DNA of 64,000 bases from Falsirhodobacter algicola. Its GTDB lineage: Bacteria > Pseudomonadota > Alphaproteobacteria > Rhodobacterales > Rhodobacteraceae. Positions 24,917 to 33,718 of the stretch are shown here, one piece after another; positions within the stretch are counted from its first letter, which is position 1; each line of letters opens with the position of its first letter. Made by a program: the position numbers and the translations under genes. The notes under the pieces were generated by a model. The model was not told the DNA's origin and did no database searches. It worked only from the letters and a program-made list of their open reading frames with translations. The stretch is taken from assembly GCF_018279165.1 (NCBI RefSeq), contig NZ_CP047290.1, positions 1-64,000 on the forward strand, written 5' to 3'.

Positions 24917-25705
24917 TTGCCCGATACCGCAGATCACCTTGCCCGGATGCGCGCGGCCGCGCCCCTCGTGCAGAACATCACCAATTTCGTTGCGATGAAC
25001 GTCATGGCCAATGCCATGCTGGCGATCGGCGCCTCGCCCGCGATGGTCCATGCCGAAGACGAAGCGGCCGAGTTCGTGCCCCTTGCCGCCGCGCTCAGCA
25101 TCAATATCGGCACGCCCGATGCGCGGTGGGCTGAAGCGATGTGCGCGGCGGCGGCGGCGGCCCGGGCGGCGGGGCGGCCTTGGGTGCTCGATCCCGTGGC
25201 GGTGGGGGCGACGCGCTTTCGGCGCGATCTGGGCGCGCGGCTTCTGGCCCAAGCGCCGACGGTGATCCGGGGCAACGCCTCGGAGATCCTTGCCCTTGCG
25301 GGAGGGACGCAGGCGGGGCGGGGGGCCGATGCCGCCGACAGCGTGGCGGCCGCCGAAGGCGCGGCGCGCGATCTGGCGCGGCGCAGCGGCGCGGTCGTGG
25401 CCGTGACGGGCCCGGTCGATTTCGTCACCGATGGGGCGCGGGCCGCGCGGGTGGCGAACGGCCATCCGATGATGCCGCGCGTCACCGCCCTCGGCTGCGC
25501 GCTGACGGGCGTGGTCGCTGCCTTCGTCGCCGAGGCCGACGCCTTCGACGCAACGCTCGCCGCCATCGCCTGCTATGGCATCGCCGGAGAGATGGCGGGC
25601 GCCACCGCCGCAGGGCCGGGATCGTTTCAGGTGGCCTTCCTCGATACCTTGGCCGCCCTCGACCCCGATGAGGTGCGCGCCCGTGCCCGGATCGTTGCCG
25701 CATGA
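24917..25705 (+). CDS. thiM: Hydroxyethylthiazole kinase ThiM
   Basis: 262 residues from a TTG at 24917, the only start with a good ribosome site (GGAGG 8 bases upstream) that gives the usual N-terminus before PLVQNITNFVAMNVMANAMLAIGASPAM. Family motifs PWVLDPVAVGATRFR, IRGNASEI and the C-terminal TALGCALTGVVAAFV (anion hole and catalytic Cys) are intact. It phosphorylates salvaged thiazole alcohol. First gene of thiM-thiE-thiD-tenA, behind the TPP riboswitch. The rare TTG start may keep translation low. Confidence 0.95.
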   Translation: MPDTADHLARMRAAAPLVQNITNFVAMNVMANAMLAIGASPAMVHAEDEAAEFVPLAAALSINIGTPDARWAEAMCAAAAAARAAGRPWVLDPVAVGATRFRRDLGARLLAQAPTVIRGNASEILALAGGTQAGRGADAADSVAAAEGAARDLARRSGAVVAVTGPVDFVTDGARAARVANGHPMMPRVTALGCALTGVVAAFVAEADAFDATLAAIACYGIAGEMAGATAAGPGSFQVAFLDTLAALDPDEVRARARIVAA

Positions 25706-26313
25706 TCCCGCCGCTGTGCTTCATCACCGATGCGGCGGCGCCGCAGAGCGTGGCCGATCAGGCACTGGCCGCGGCGCGGGGCGGGGCCGGTTGGGTGCAA
25801 CTGCGCGACAAGACGCTGCCCGATGCCGCCTATGCGGCGCTGGCGCGCGATCTGATGGCCCGGCTAGCGGGCACGGGCGCGCAGCTTGTCGTCAACGACC
25901 GGGCGGAGGTGGCGATCGCGATCGGCGCCCCGGCGCTGCATATCGGGCAAGAGGATGGCGATCCCGCCGCGATCCGCCGCCGCATCGGCCCCGCGATGAC
26001 CCTCGGGCTGTCGGTCGGCAATGCGGCGGAGCTGGCCGCCGTGCCGGCGGGGGTCGATTACCTCGGCCTCGGGCCGGTCCATGCCACCGCCTCCAAGGCC
26101 GATCACGCGCCGCCCATCGGCCTTGGGGGGTTCGCCCGCCTTGCCGCCGCGACCCCGCTGCCCTGCCTTGCCATCGGCGGCATCACCGCCGCCGAGGCCG
26201 CCGCCATCCGGGCCGCGGGCGGCGCGGGCCTCGCCGTCGTTTCCGCCATTTCGCGCAGCCCCGACATGGTCGCGGCCGCGCAGGATCTTCTTCGCGCATG
26301 GGAGGCCGCATGA
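25702..26313 (+). CDS. thiE: Thiamine-phosphate synthase ThiE
   Basis: 203-residue TIM-barrel enzyme with WVQLRDKTL, LVVNDRAEVAIAI, HIGQEDG and the phosphate-binding AIGGITAAEAAAIRAAGGAGLAVVSAI. It joins HMP-pyrophosphate and thiazole phosphate to thiamine monophosphate. ATGA overlaps on both sides couple it to thiM and thiD. Confidence 0.96.
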   Translation: MIPPLCFITDAAAPQSVADQALAAARGGAGWVQLRDKTLPDAAYAALARDLMARLAGTGAQLVVNDRAEVAIAIGAPALHIGQEDGDPAAIRRRIGPAMTLGLSVGNAAELAAVPAGVDYLGLGPVHATASKADHAPPIGLGGFARLAAATPLPCLAIGGITAAEAAAIRAAGGAGLAVVSAISRSPDMVAAAQDLLRAWEAA

Positions 26314-27110
26314 TCCCCAACATCCTATCCGTCGCCGGTTCCGACAGTTCGGGCGGCGCGGGCATTCAGGCCGATATCAAGGCGATCAGCGCCAATGGCG
26401 GCTATGCCATGACGGCCATCACCGCGCTGACGGCGCAGAACACGCGCGGGGTGCAGGCGGTCACGCTCACCTCTGCGGGCGATGTCGCGGCGCAGATCCG
26501 GGCCGTGCGCGAGGATATCGCCATCCACGCCGTGAAGATCGGCATGCTGGGCGATGCCGCCATCGTGCGCGCCGTGGCCGAGGCGCTGGCGGGGCTGACC
26601 TGCCCGATCGTCCTCGATCCGGTGATGGTCGCCAAAAGCGGGGATCGTCTGCTGCACGCCGAAGCCGCCCGCCTTCTGCGCACGGCGCTGATCCCGATGG
26701 CCACCGTCATCACCCCGAACCTGCCCGAAGCCGCCGATCTTTTGGACGAGGCGGAGGTCACGGACCGCGCCGGGATGCTGCGTCAGGCGCGGGCGCTGCT
26801 GACGCTCGGGCCGCAGGCGGTGCTGCTGAAGGGCGGGCATCTGGGTGGCGGGGACAGCCCCGATCTGCTGCTGACCGCCCAAGAGGAGCTGTGGCTGGAG
26901 GCCCCACGCCTTGCCAGCCGCCACACCCATGGGACGGGCTGCACCCTGTCCTCGGCGCTGGCAGCGCGGATGGGCGCGGGTGTGCCGCTGGCCGCCGCCG
27001 TGGCGGGGGCCAAGGATTACATCCGCCGCGCCATCGCCGCGGCGGACCGGCTGTCCGTCGGGGGCGGCTGCGGCCCCGTCAATCACTTCCCCAAGGAGAT
27101 GCCGCAATGA
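26310..27110 (+). CDS. thiD: Hydroxymethylpyrimidine/phosphomethylpyrimidine kinase ThiD
   Basis: 266-residue ribokinase-fold enzyme. It starts MIPNILSVAGSDSSGGAGIQADIKA, the ThiD hallmark, and ends with the anion-hole/catalytic segment HTHGTGCTLSSALAA. It phosphorylates HMP and HMP-P, delivering HMP-PP to ThiE. The ATG at 26310 overlaps the thiE stop by 4 bases. Confidence 0.96.
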   Translation: MIPNILSVAGSDSSGGAGIQADIKAISANGGYAMTAITALTAQNTRGVQAVTLTSAGDVAAQIRAVREDIAIHAVKIGMLGDAAIVRAVAEALAGLTCPIVLDPVMVAKSGDRLLHAEAARLLRTALIPMATVITPNLPEAADLLDEAEVTDRAGMLRQARALLTLGPQAVLLKGGHLGGGDSPDLLLTAQEELWLEAPRLASRHTHGTGCTLSSALAARMGAGVPLAAAVAGAKDYIRRAIAAADRLSVGGGCGPVNHFPKEMPQ

Positions 27111-27775
27111 CAGGCTTCACGCAGACCCTCGCCGCGGCGACGGCCTCCCTCAACCGTCAGATCCACGCGATGCCGTTCAACCGCGCACTGGCCGATGGCA
27201 CGCTGCCCGAGGCGACGTTCCGCGGCTATATCGTGCAGGACGCGCATTACCTCGAGGGTTTCGCCCGCGCGCTGGCGCTGGTGGCGGCCAAGGCCTCCGA
27301 TCCCGATGCGATCGCACTTCTGGCCAGTTCCGCCGCCGGGGCGATTTCGGCCGAACGCTCGCTGCATGCGCATTACATGCAGCTGTTCGGCGTCAGCGCC
27401 GAGCAGTTCGCCGCGACCGAGGTCTCGGCCGCCTGCGATCATTATGTGTCCTATTTGCTGCGGGTCGCCGCGATCGGGAATTTCGCCGAAGGGGTGGCGG
27501 CGCTGCTGCCCTGCTTCTGGATCTACCGCGACGTGGGCCGGGCGATCGCCGAACGCGCAGCCCCCGGCAATCCCTATGCCGCATGGATCGACACCTATGC
27601 GGGCGAAGCCTTCGACGAGGGGGTGACGCGGATGCTCGCCCTGACCGACCGCGTGGCGGCGGCGGGCGATGCGGCCTGCCGGGCACGGATGCAGGCGGCC
27701 TTCGCGCGGTGCTGCTGGCATGAATGGCACTTCTGGGACAGCGCCTATCACGAACGCGGCTGGCCCGCCCCCTGA
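27107..27775 (+). CDS. tenA: Aminopyrimidine aminohydrolase / thiaminase II TenA
   Basis: 222 residues of the TenA family: FRGYIVQDAHYL, the active-site Cys in ALLPCFWIYRDVG, and the C-terminal CWHEWHFWDSAY. TenA hydrolyses aminopyrimidine from degraded thiamine to HMP, so with ThiM, ThiE and ThiD this operon is a salvage pathway; the thiC, thiG and thiS genes needed for full synthesis are not here. The last 28 bases overlap the end of the convergent flavoprotein gene. Confidence 0.93.
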   Translation: MTGFTQTLAAATASLNRQIHAMPFNRALADGTLPEATFRGYIVQDAHYLEGFARALALVAAKASDPDAIALLASSAAGAISAERSLHAHYMQLFGVSAEQFAATEVSAACDHYVSYLLRVAAIGNFAEGVAALLPCFWIYRDVGRAIAERAAPGNPYAAWIDTYAGEAFDEGVTRMLALTDRVAAAGDAACRARMQAAFARCCWHEWHFWDSAYHERGWPAP

Positions 27776-28845
27776 AGGCCGCGCATGAACCTCCGGTCGA
27801 TGCCGTCCTTCAGCCGCCACAGCCATGGGCCGTGCAGGGTGATCCCCCGCCATTCCGCCAACCCCGATCGTCCGCCAAGCGCGATGATCTTCAGATAGTC
27901 GCGCTGCGGATCGAAACGACGCAGCCGCCGCCCGTCATGGGCGGCGGCAAGGTTCTGCGCCAGAACCGGGGCCTGACGCACGGCAAAGACCCCGGCCTTG
28001 GGGCGGGGGGCGTGCATCATCGCGGCGCAATCGCCCACGGCGAAAAGGCCGGGATGCCCCTCCACCTGCAGATACGGATCGACGCGCACGAAGCCGCCCG
28101 CATCCACCGGCAGGCCCCGCGCGGGCCAGCCATGGGCCCGCGCCCCGGCCACGCCCAGCGTCAGCGCGCTGGCGATGCGCGCGCCCGAGGCAAGGACCAC
28201 CGCCTCCGCCTCGATCCGTGCGGCCCGCGCGTCGAGGCACAGGCGGATGCCCGCGCGGGCGAAGGCGCGGTGCAGGCAGGCGCGGGTGCGGGGGCGCAGG
28301 CCGGGGGCGAAGACCGGCGCGGCCTCTAGGATCGTCACAGGCCGGTGGCCGCGATGGGACAGGGCGAGCGCCATCTCCGCCCCCGCGACCCCGCCGCCGA
28401 TGACGACCGCCGGGCCTGCGGCGGGACCGGCGGCCAAGCGCGCGGCCAGCGGCCCCATAGGCTTGACCGCCACCGCATGGGCGGCAAAGCCCGGCAGCTC
28501 CGGCATCGCGCCATGGCTGCCGATATCCAGCGCCGCGACATCGTATTCCAGCATATCCCCGCCCGACAGGCACACACGGCGGGTGGCGGGATCGAGGTCC
28601 ATGATCTCAGCCCGGCGAAAGGCGATGCCGTGACGATCCGCGAAATCCGTCAGATCGACGCGCAAGGCCCCGGCCGGATAATGCCCCGCCGCATGGCCCG
28701 GAAACATCCCCGAATAGGTGGCATGGCCCGCCATATCCACCAGCGTGATGCGCGCCTGCGGCAGCGCCGCGCGCAGCGGGCGCACCGCCAGAAGATTGGC
28801 ATGCCCCGCCCCCAGAAGCACGATCCCCGCCGCCTTGCCCTGCAT
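27748..28845 (-). CDS. Pyridine nucleotide-disulfide oxidoreductase, SelD-associated type
   Basis: 365 residues. The N-terminal VLLGAGHANLLAVRPL, the TYSGMFPGHAAGHYP segment and the second nucleotide-binding motif VIGGGVAGAEMALAL match the flavoprotein family found fused to, or beside, selenide-water dikinase, distantly related to NDH-2. No selD is in the window, and the protein has no SelD domain. The electron acceptor is unknown. The start at 28845 is chosen because it gives the family N-terminus; an ATG ten codons upstream is possible. Confidence 0.75.
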   Translation of the reverse strand: MQGKAAGIVLLGAGHANLLAVRPLRAALPQARITLVDMAGHATYSGMFPGHAAGHYPAGALRVDLTDFADRHGIAFRRAEIMDLDPATRRVCLSGGDMLEYDVAALDIGSHGAMPELPGFAAHAVAVKPMGPLAARLAAGPAAGPAVVIGGGVAGAEMALALSHRGHRPVTILEAAPVFAPGLRPRTRACLHRAFARAGIRLCLDARAARIEAEAVVLASGARIASALTLGVAGARAHGWPARGLPVDAGGFVRVDPYLQVEGHPGLFAVGDCAAMMHAPRPKAGVFAVRQAPVLAQNLAAAHDGRRLRRFDPQRDYLKIIALGGRSGLAEWRGITLHGPWLWRLKDGIDRRFMRGLQGAGQPRS

Positions 28846-29011
28846 TCTGCCCCCATCCGATTGCGCCGCGCCCATCCTAGCGCGCGAGGGCCCGCCTGCC
28901 CACCGCGCATTCGGGTTTGCCGCCCGGCGCAAGGCCGCTATCATCGCCCCCACGGGACCGGGGCGGGCCCGCAACCGGACCCCGCCCCCCGACGCAACAA
29001 AAGGACACCCC

Positions 29012-29458
29012 ATGCGCAAGCTTTTCGCGACGATCCTGCTCTGCCTTGCCGGCACCGCCGCTCAGGCCGAGGATTGGGTGATCAAGCCCAGCCCCTATGA
29101 CGTGGCGACCACCGCCGACCGGCTGGAGGGCATCATCGACGCCAGCCCGGCATCGCTCGTGGCGCGTGTCGATCATCAGGCCGCCGCGGCGGGGGCCGAT
29201 CTGCAGATGGACCCGGCGACGGTGCTGATCTTCGGCAACCCCGCCCTTGGAACGCCGCTGATGCAGGCCGATCCGCGCGCGGCGCTGGACCTGCCGCTGC
29301 GCGTTCTAGTCTGGCAGGACGCGGACGGGGCGAAGATCGGCTATCTGTCGGTGGAGGCGCTGGCCGAACGCTATGACCTCGACAGCGCCAAGGACACGCT
29401 GGAGCGTATGAAACAGGCCCTTGCGAGCATGACCGACAAGGCCGTGGCCGAGGACTGA
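29012..29458 (+). CDS. Exported DUF302 family protein
   Basis: 148 residues with a signal peptide (MRKLFATILLCLAGTAAQA, cut near residue 19) and a DUF302 domain (VIKPSPYDVATTADRLEGIIDA...ATVLIFGNPALGTPLMQADPRAALDLPLRVLVW). AAGGA stands 8-9 bases before the ATG. DUF302 proteins are often near redox and sulfur genes but lack a proven activity. It is monocistronic and ends 3 bases before the convergent FG-GAP-like gene. Confidence 0.88.
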   Translation: MRKLFATILLCLAGTAAQAEDWVIKPSPYDVATTADRLEGIIDASPASLVARVDHQAAAAGADLQMDPATVLIFGNPALGTPLMQADPRAALDLPLRVLVWQDADGAKIGYLSVEALAERYDLDSAKDTLERMKQALASMTDKAVAED

Positions 29459-29461
29459 TCC

Positions 29462-30202
29462 CTAGCCCGCATCGCAACTGGGCGCGGGGGGAAGGCGCCA
29501 CGGCGCCGCCACCGGGCCCAGATCGGCGATGCGCGCCCCCTCCGGCCCCAGCCGCACCGACACGGCCCGGCGGCCATCCGCGCCGAACGCAAGGATGCGG
29601 GGGCCGTTCGGGCAGCGTTCGATCCGGCTGGCCACCTGCTCCTGCCCGATGGCGTGATTGCTGACGCCCCGCACCGCCGCGACGGGCACCAGCCGATCCC
29701 CCTCCAGCCGCAGGATGCGCAGCACCGGCTCCAGATGCGGCTTCTCGACATAGGCGATCTCCATGCGGCCATCGCCATCGAGATCGGCCGCCCCGACCGG
29801 GGCCAACCAGCGAAAGCGCGTGCCCAGAAATGCGGTCGCCGCCCGCCGCGCAAGCCGCGGCGCGCCGTCCACCCTCCGCACCGTCCAGACCGCAAGCCGC
29901 GAGCCCTTTTGCAGATCGCTCTCCACCACCACGATCTCGGGGCGGCCGTCGCCATCGAGATCCACCAGCCGCGGGGCGAAATCCTCGAAGACGAGGGTCT
30001 GCGGCAGGCGGATGCCGATGGCGCAGCCGCCGCAGTCCGCAAGGTCCGCCACCAATTCCCCCTGCGGCTTGATGGAGCCGAGGATGCCGTGCGGATACCG
30101 GTCCGTCGGCGCGGCAAGGCGCGCGGCCTGCACCGTCTGCGCCGCAGCACCCCCCGCAAGGCACAGCGCCAGCGCCGCCCCCCATCCCATGATCCGCCGC
30201 AT
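29462..30202 (-). CDS. Exported protein with FG-GAP/VCBS-like calcium motifs
   Basis: 246 residues. A signal peptide (residues ~1-21) is followed by a CGGC motif (DCGGCAIGIRL) and at least two DLDGDGR(P/M)EI motifs (LVDLDGDGRPEIVVVES and AADLDGDGRMEIAYVEK), the EF-hand-like calcium loops of FG-GAP beta-propeller blades. Too short for a full propeller, so it may form a partial one. It lies 17 bases after the ynjD-type ATPase on the same strand and is probably last in that operon. Confidence 0.75.
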   Translation of the reverse strand: MRRIMGWGAALALCLAGGAAAQTVQAARLAAPTDRYPHGILGSIKPQGELVADLADCGGCAIGIRLPQTLVFEDFAPRLVDLDGDGRPEIVVVESDLQKGSRLAVWTVRRVDGAPRLARRAATAFLGTRFRWLAPVGAADLDGDGRMEIAYVEKPHLEPVLRILRLEGDRLVPVAAVRGVSNHAIGQEQVASRIERCPNGPRILAFGADGRRAVSVRLGPEGARIADLGPVAAPWRLPPAPSCDAG

Positions 30203-30219
30203 CCCGCTCTCCTTTTGGT

Positions 30220-30855
30220 TCAACCAAGCCGCGTGACCGCGCCGCCCGCGGCCTCGGCATCCTCGGCGTCGTGGGTGACGAGCAGGGCCGCGATCCCGGC
30301 GGTGCGGATGCTGTCGAAGACGAAGCGGCGGATGTCTTGCCGCCGTTCGGCATCGAGGCCCGAGAACGGCTCGTCCAGAAGGACGGCCCGCGGGCGCGCC
30401 AGAAGCGTGCGCAGCAGTGCAACGCGCGCCTGCTGCCCGCCCGACAAGGTGGCCGGATCGCGAGGGCCGAAACCGGCAAGGCCCGCCCGCTCCAACGCGT
30501 CTTCGACCGCGCGTCGGCGCGCGGCGCGCCCGCGCACCGATGGGCACAGCCCGAAGGCGAGGTTTCCCGCGACCGACAGATGCGGGAACATCACCGCCTG
30601 CTGGAACATGACGCCGATGCGCCGACGCTCGGCCGGAAGGGGCATCACATCGCAGCCATCGACCAGCACCCGCCCGTCGGCGCGGAAGGTGCGGGGCAGG
30701 TGGCCGCCGACCGCGTTCAGCAGCGTCGATTTTCCCACGCCCGACGGCCCCATCACGCAGCCCACCGCCCCCGGCGCAAGGCGCAGGCTGAGCGGGGCGA
30801 ACAGCGCCCGGCCATCGGGGGCGCGCACGCACAGCCGGTCGAGGTGAAGGCTCAT
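30220..30855 (-). CDS. ynjD: ABC transporter ATP-binding protein, YnjD type
   Basis: 211 residues: Walker A GPSGVGKST (residues 36-44), Q-loop GVMFQQAVMFPHLSV, signature LSGGQQARVALLR, Walker B VLLDEPFSGLD. Size and gene order (binding protein - double permease - ATPase, followed upstream by ynjF and a ydjZ-type gene) match E. coli ynjBCD. The substrate of that system is not established. ATGA overlap with the permease. Confidence 0.85.
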   Translation of the reverse strand: MSLHLDRLCVRAPDGRALFAPLSLRLAPGAVGCVMGPSGVGKSTLLNAVGGHLPRTFRADGRVLVDGCDVMPLPAERRRIGVMFQQAVMFPHLSVAGNLAFGLCPSVRGRAARRRAVEDALERAGLAGFGPRDPATLSGGQQARVALLRTLLARPRAVLLDEPFSGLDAERRQDIRRFVFDSIRTAGIAALLVTHDAEDAEAAGGAVTRLG

Positions 30856-32534
30856 GCGGTGTCTCCGTTCAGGGCGCGGCGGTTGCGGTGCAGGCGCTGC
30901 GGCACGATCAGCGCCAGCAGGAACACCGCCCAAGGCAGCGCCGCCTGCAGCGCGGCATGGACCGCCGCCACCCGCCGATCCGACCCCGAGGAAAGGGCGA
31001 CCGCCTCGGTCGTCAGGGTGGCGATGCGCCCGCCGCCAAGGAACAGCGTCGGCAGATATTGCGCGATGGAGACGGAGAAACCGATCGCCGCCGCCGTCAG
31101 GATCGGGGCCAGAAGCGCCGGCAGCTTCACATGCCACAGCCGCCGCCACGGGCCCGCGCCCAAGGCGGCGGCCGTCCGCTCCAGCCGCGGATCGAGGGCG
31201 GCCCAAGGCCCCGCCAACGCGATCATCACATAGGGAAAGACGAAGAGCATATGCCCCCAGATCACCGCCGGAAGGGGCGCAACCCCGTGGCGCAGCGCCA
31301 GCCCCGACACCCCCACCAGCACCGAGATCTGCGGCAGCAGCAGCGGCAGATAGACCGCGATGCGCATCCAGCCGCGCAGGCCCCGACGCCCGGCCCGGTC
31401 CCCGCCATCGAGCCACGCCACCGCCAGCACGAGCGCCAGCCCCGCCGCCGCCGCCGCAATGCCGAGCGACAGGACCAGCGCCCGCATCCAGCCGCCGCGC
31501 CCCTGCCATGCCCGCAGCGACAGCCCCCCCGGCCACAGATCCGGCCAGCGCCATGTGAAGGCGACCGACCATAGCGCAAGCCCCATCAGCGCCAGCGCCG
31601 CCAGCGCCACCAACACCGCCGTTCCCGCCAGCGGCAGCGCCGCCACCCGGTCCAGCCCGCGCAGCCGCGCGCCGCATCCCAGCACCGCCCCGCGCACGAG
31701 CCGCCCCGCCGCCGCCGCCCCCCAGACGAGCGCCATCGCCGCCGCCGCCAGCATCATCTGAAGGCACGCCCCCGCCGAAGCCGGAAGCAGCGCCCGCAGA
31801 TCGGGATCGGTGAACAGCCGCGCCACCAGCACCGACAGCGTCGGCGGGTTCGACGGCCCAAGGATCAGCGCCATATCCACCACCGACACGGAGAAGGCGA
31901 CGACCACCATGACCGGCAGCCGGATCAGCGGCCAAAGCTGCGGCAGCAGAAGGCAGAGCCAGATCGCCGCGCGCCCATGCCCAGTGGACCGGCCCGCCGC
32001 CATCTGCGCCCGCATCGGGATCTGCGTCGTCGCCCCGATCAGCACGAGGATCAGGAACGGAAGCTCCTTCAGCACCAGCCCGAGGATCAGCGCCAGCCCC
32101 CACGGATCGCCCACCGTCGCAAGATCGGGCGGGCGCACCCATCCGGCCAGCGGCGCGATGGCGCGCGCGATCCATCCCGACGGCGCCAGCACGAAGGCCA
32201 GCCCGATCGCCAGCGCTGCATGGGGCGCAGCCAGCAGCGGCGCAAGCAGGCGGCGCAGCCCCGCCATGCGCTGCGGCAGCGCCGCCACCGTCACCACCGC
32301 CAGCCCGAAGGCCAGCGCCGTCGCGGCGAGCCCCGTCCAAAGGCTGAGCGCGGCTGCCCGCCACAGGCCCGGCACCGCCAGAAGCGCGCGCCACGCGGCC
32401 AGATCCGGCCCCTCGGCCCCAAGGGCGGGCATATGCCCGAACCCCGCCGCCGCGCTGTGATACAGCCCCAGCAGCACCGGCAGCACCACGGCCGCCAGCA
32501 CGATCAGGCCGCTGGTGACGCGCAGCCGGTTCAC
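30852..32534 (-). CDS. ynjC: ABC transporter permease, double-domain, YnjC type
   Basis: About 560 residues with roughly 12 membrane segments in two homologous halves, each carrying an EAA-type coupling loop; it thus forms the whole channel. The start taken is a GTG at 32534, which overlaps the binding-protein stop as GTGA, the junction style used throughout this operon; ATG codons at 32555 or 32579 would give longer overlaps. Length exceeds E. coli YnjC slightly. Confidence 0.82.
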   Translation of the reverse strand: MNRLRVTSGLIVLAAVVLPVLLGLYHSAAAGFGHMPALGAEGPDLAAWRALLAVPGLWRAAALSLWTGLAATALAFGLAVVTVAALPQRMAGLRRLLAPLLAAPHAALAIGLAFVLAPSGWIARAIAPLAGWVRPPDLATVGDPWGLALILGLVLKELPFLILVLIGATTQIPMRAQMAAGRSTGHGRAAIWLCLLLPQLWPLIRLPVMVVVAFSVSVVDMALILGPSNPPTLSVLVARLFTDPDLRALLPASAGACLQMMLAAAAMALVWGAAAAGRLVRGAVLGCGARLRGLDRVAALPLAGTAVLVALAALALMGLALWSVAFTWRWPDLWPGGLSLRAWQGRGGWMRALVLSLGIAAAAAGLALVLAVAWLDGGDRAGRRGLRGWMRIAVYLPLLLPQISVLVGVSGLALRHGVAPLPAVIWGHMLFVFPYVMIALAGPWAALDPRLERTAAALGAGPWRRLWHVKLPALLAPILTAAAIGFSVSIAQYLPTLFLGGGRIATLTTEAVALSSGSDRRVAAVHAALQAALPWAVFLLALIVPQRLHRNRRALNGDTA

Positions 32535-33718
32535 CGCGTATAGCGCCGCTGCCATTCGTCCGTCAGGCGGGTCATCCATGCCGGATGCGGCTCGGTCAGG
32601 ACGGGGCCGAGATCGGCGAGCGTCGGCAGGGCCGGATCGTCGGGCAGGGCGGCGAAGGCCGCGCGCCCCTCGGCATCCAGCCGCGCCGGGTCCAGCACCG
32701 AAAAGGCCCCCAGCACCGCCGGGTCCTGCATCCGCGCCTGCGTGGCCGGATCCAGAAGCGCATTCGCCACCACCTCGGCACCGGCCCGGTGGGCGGCGTT
32801 GAAGGGGATCGCGACGAAGCTGACATTGCCGATGCTGCCCCCGTCGGGGACATGCACGCGCACGCTGGGGGGCAGCAGCCCTTCCGCGATGGCCGCCGCC
32901 GCCGAGGCCGGATCGAGCGACATCGACATATCCACCTCGTAATCGTTCAGCATCTGAAGCTGCACGCTCTCATTCTCGGGGAAGGACTGGCCCTGCCGCC
33001 ACAGGTTCGGCCGCAGCGCGTCGTACCAGTCCCAAAGCGGGGCGGTCGCGGCGGCGAAACTGGCATCGGTCGGCGGAATGGATAGGTCGGTGCCGAGGGG
33101 GGCCAGTTCGATCAGCGCCTGTTTCAGAAAGGTCGCGCCCATGAAATTGGCCGGATCGGGATGGGTTACGCGCCCCGGATGCGCGGCGGCCCAGCCCACC
33201 CAATCGGCCATGCGGCCGGGCGGGGGATCGATCCGGTCCGCGTCATAGGTGAAGACGAACCGCGCCAGCCGCCACGGGGATTCCCGTCCCTCCACCGGCA
33301 CGGTGAAATCGACGCTGTTGGCCGAGCCTTCGGACAGATCGAGCCATGCCGCGTTCGGCAGATCCTGCACGAAGGGCGCGCCCAGCAGCCCCTGATCGGC
33401 CATCGCGAGGAAGTTCGGCCCGTTCAGCCAGATCAGATCGACCGACCCGTCCGCATCGCGCCCCGCCGCCTTTTCCGCCAGAACGCGCGCCACCGCATCG
33501 GCCGTATCGGCCAGCGGGACCTGCCGCAGCGTCACCCCGTAATCGCGCAGCACCTCCTCGCCGACCGAGGCGATGAAGTCGTTGGTGCGCCGATCCCCGC
33601 CCCATGCGTGGAAATACACGGTCTGACCCCGCGCCTCGTTCAGGATCTGCGTCCAATCCTCGGCCTTGGCCATGCCGGCACCGGCCAGCAGAAGAACGGC
33701 GGAGAGAAGCGCTTTCAT
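32531..33718 (-). CDS. ynjB: ABC transporter substrate-binding protein, YnjB type
   Basis: 395 residues with a Sec signal peptide (MKALLSAVLLLAGAGMAKA). The mature N-terminus (DWTQILNEARGQTVYFHAWGGDRRTNDFI) and VDLIWLNGPNFLAMADQGLL are characteristic of the YnjB family, a branch of the bacterial solute-binding family 1-type proteins. The ligand is unknown. It overlaps genes on both sides by 4 bases and thus is co-expressed with the CDP-alcohol phosphatidyltransferase upstream. Confidence 0.85.
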   Translation of the reverse strand: MKALLSAVLLLAGAGMAKAEDWTQILNEARGQTVYFHAWGGDRRTNDFIASVGEEVLRDYGVTLRQVPLADTADAVARVLAEKAAGRDADGSVDLIWLNGPNFLAMADQGLLGAPFVQDLPNAAWLDLSEGSANSVDFTVPVEGRESPWRLARFVFTYDADRIDPPPGRMADWVGWAAAHPGRVTHPDPANFMGATFLKQALIELAPLGTDLSIPPTDASFAAATAPLWDWYDALRPNLWRQGQSFPENESVQLQMLNDYEVDMSMSLDPASAAAAIAEGLLPPSVRVHVPDGGSIGNVSFVAIPFNAAHRAGAEVVANALLDPATQARMQDPAVLGAFSVLDPARLDAEGRAAFAALPDDPALPTLADLGPVLTEPHPAWMTRLTDEWQRRYTR

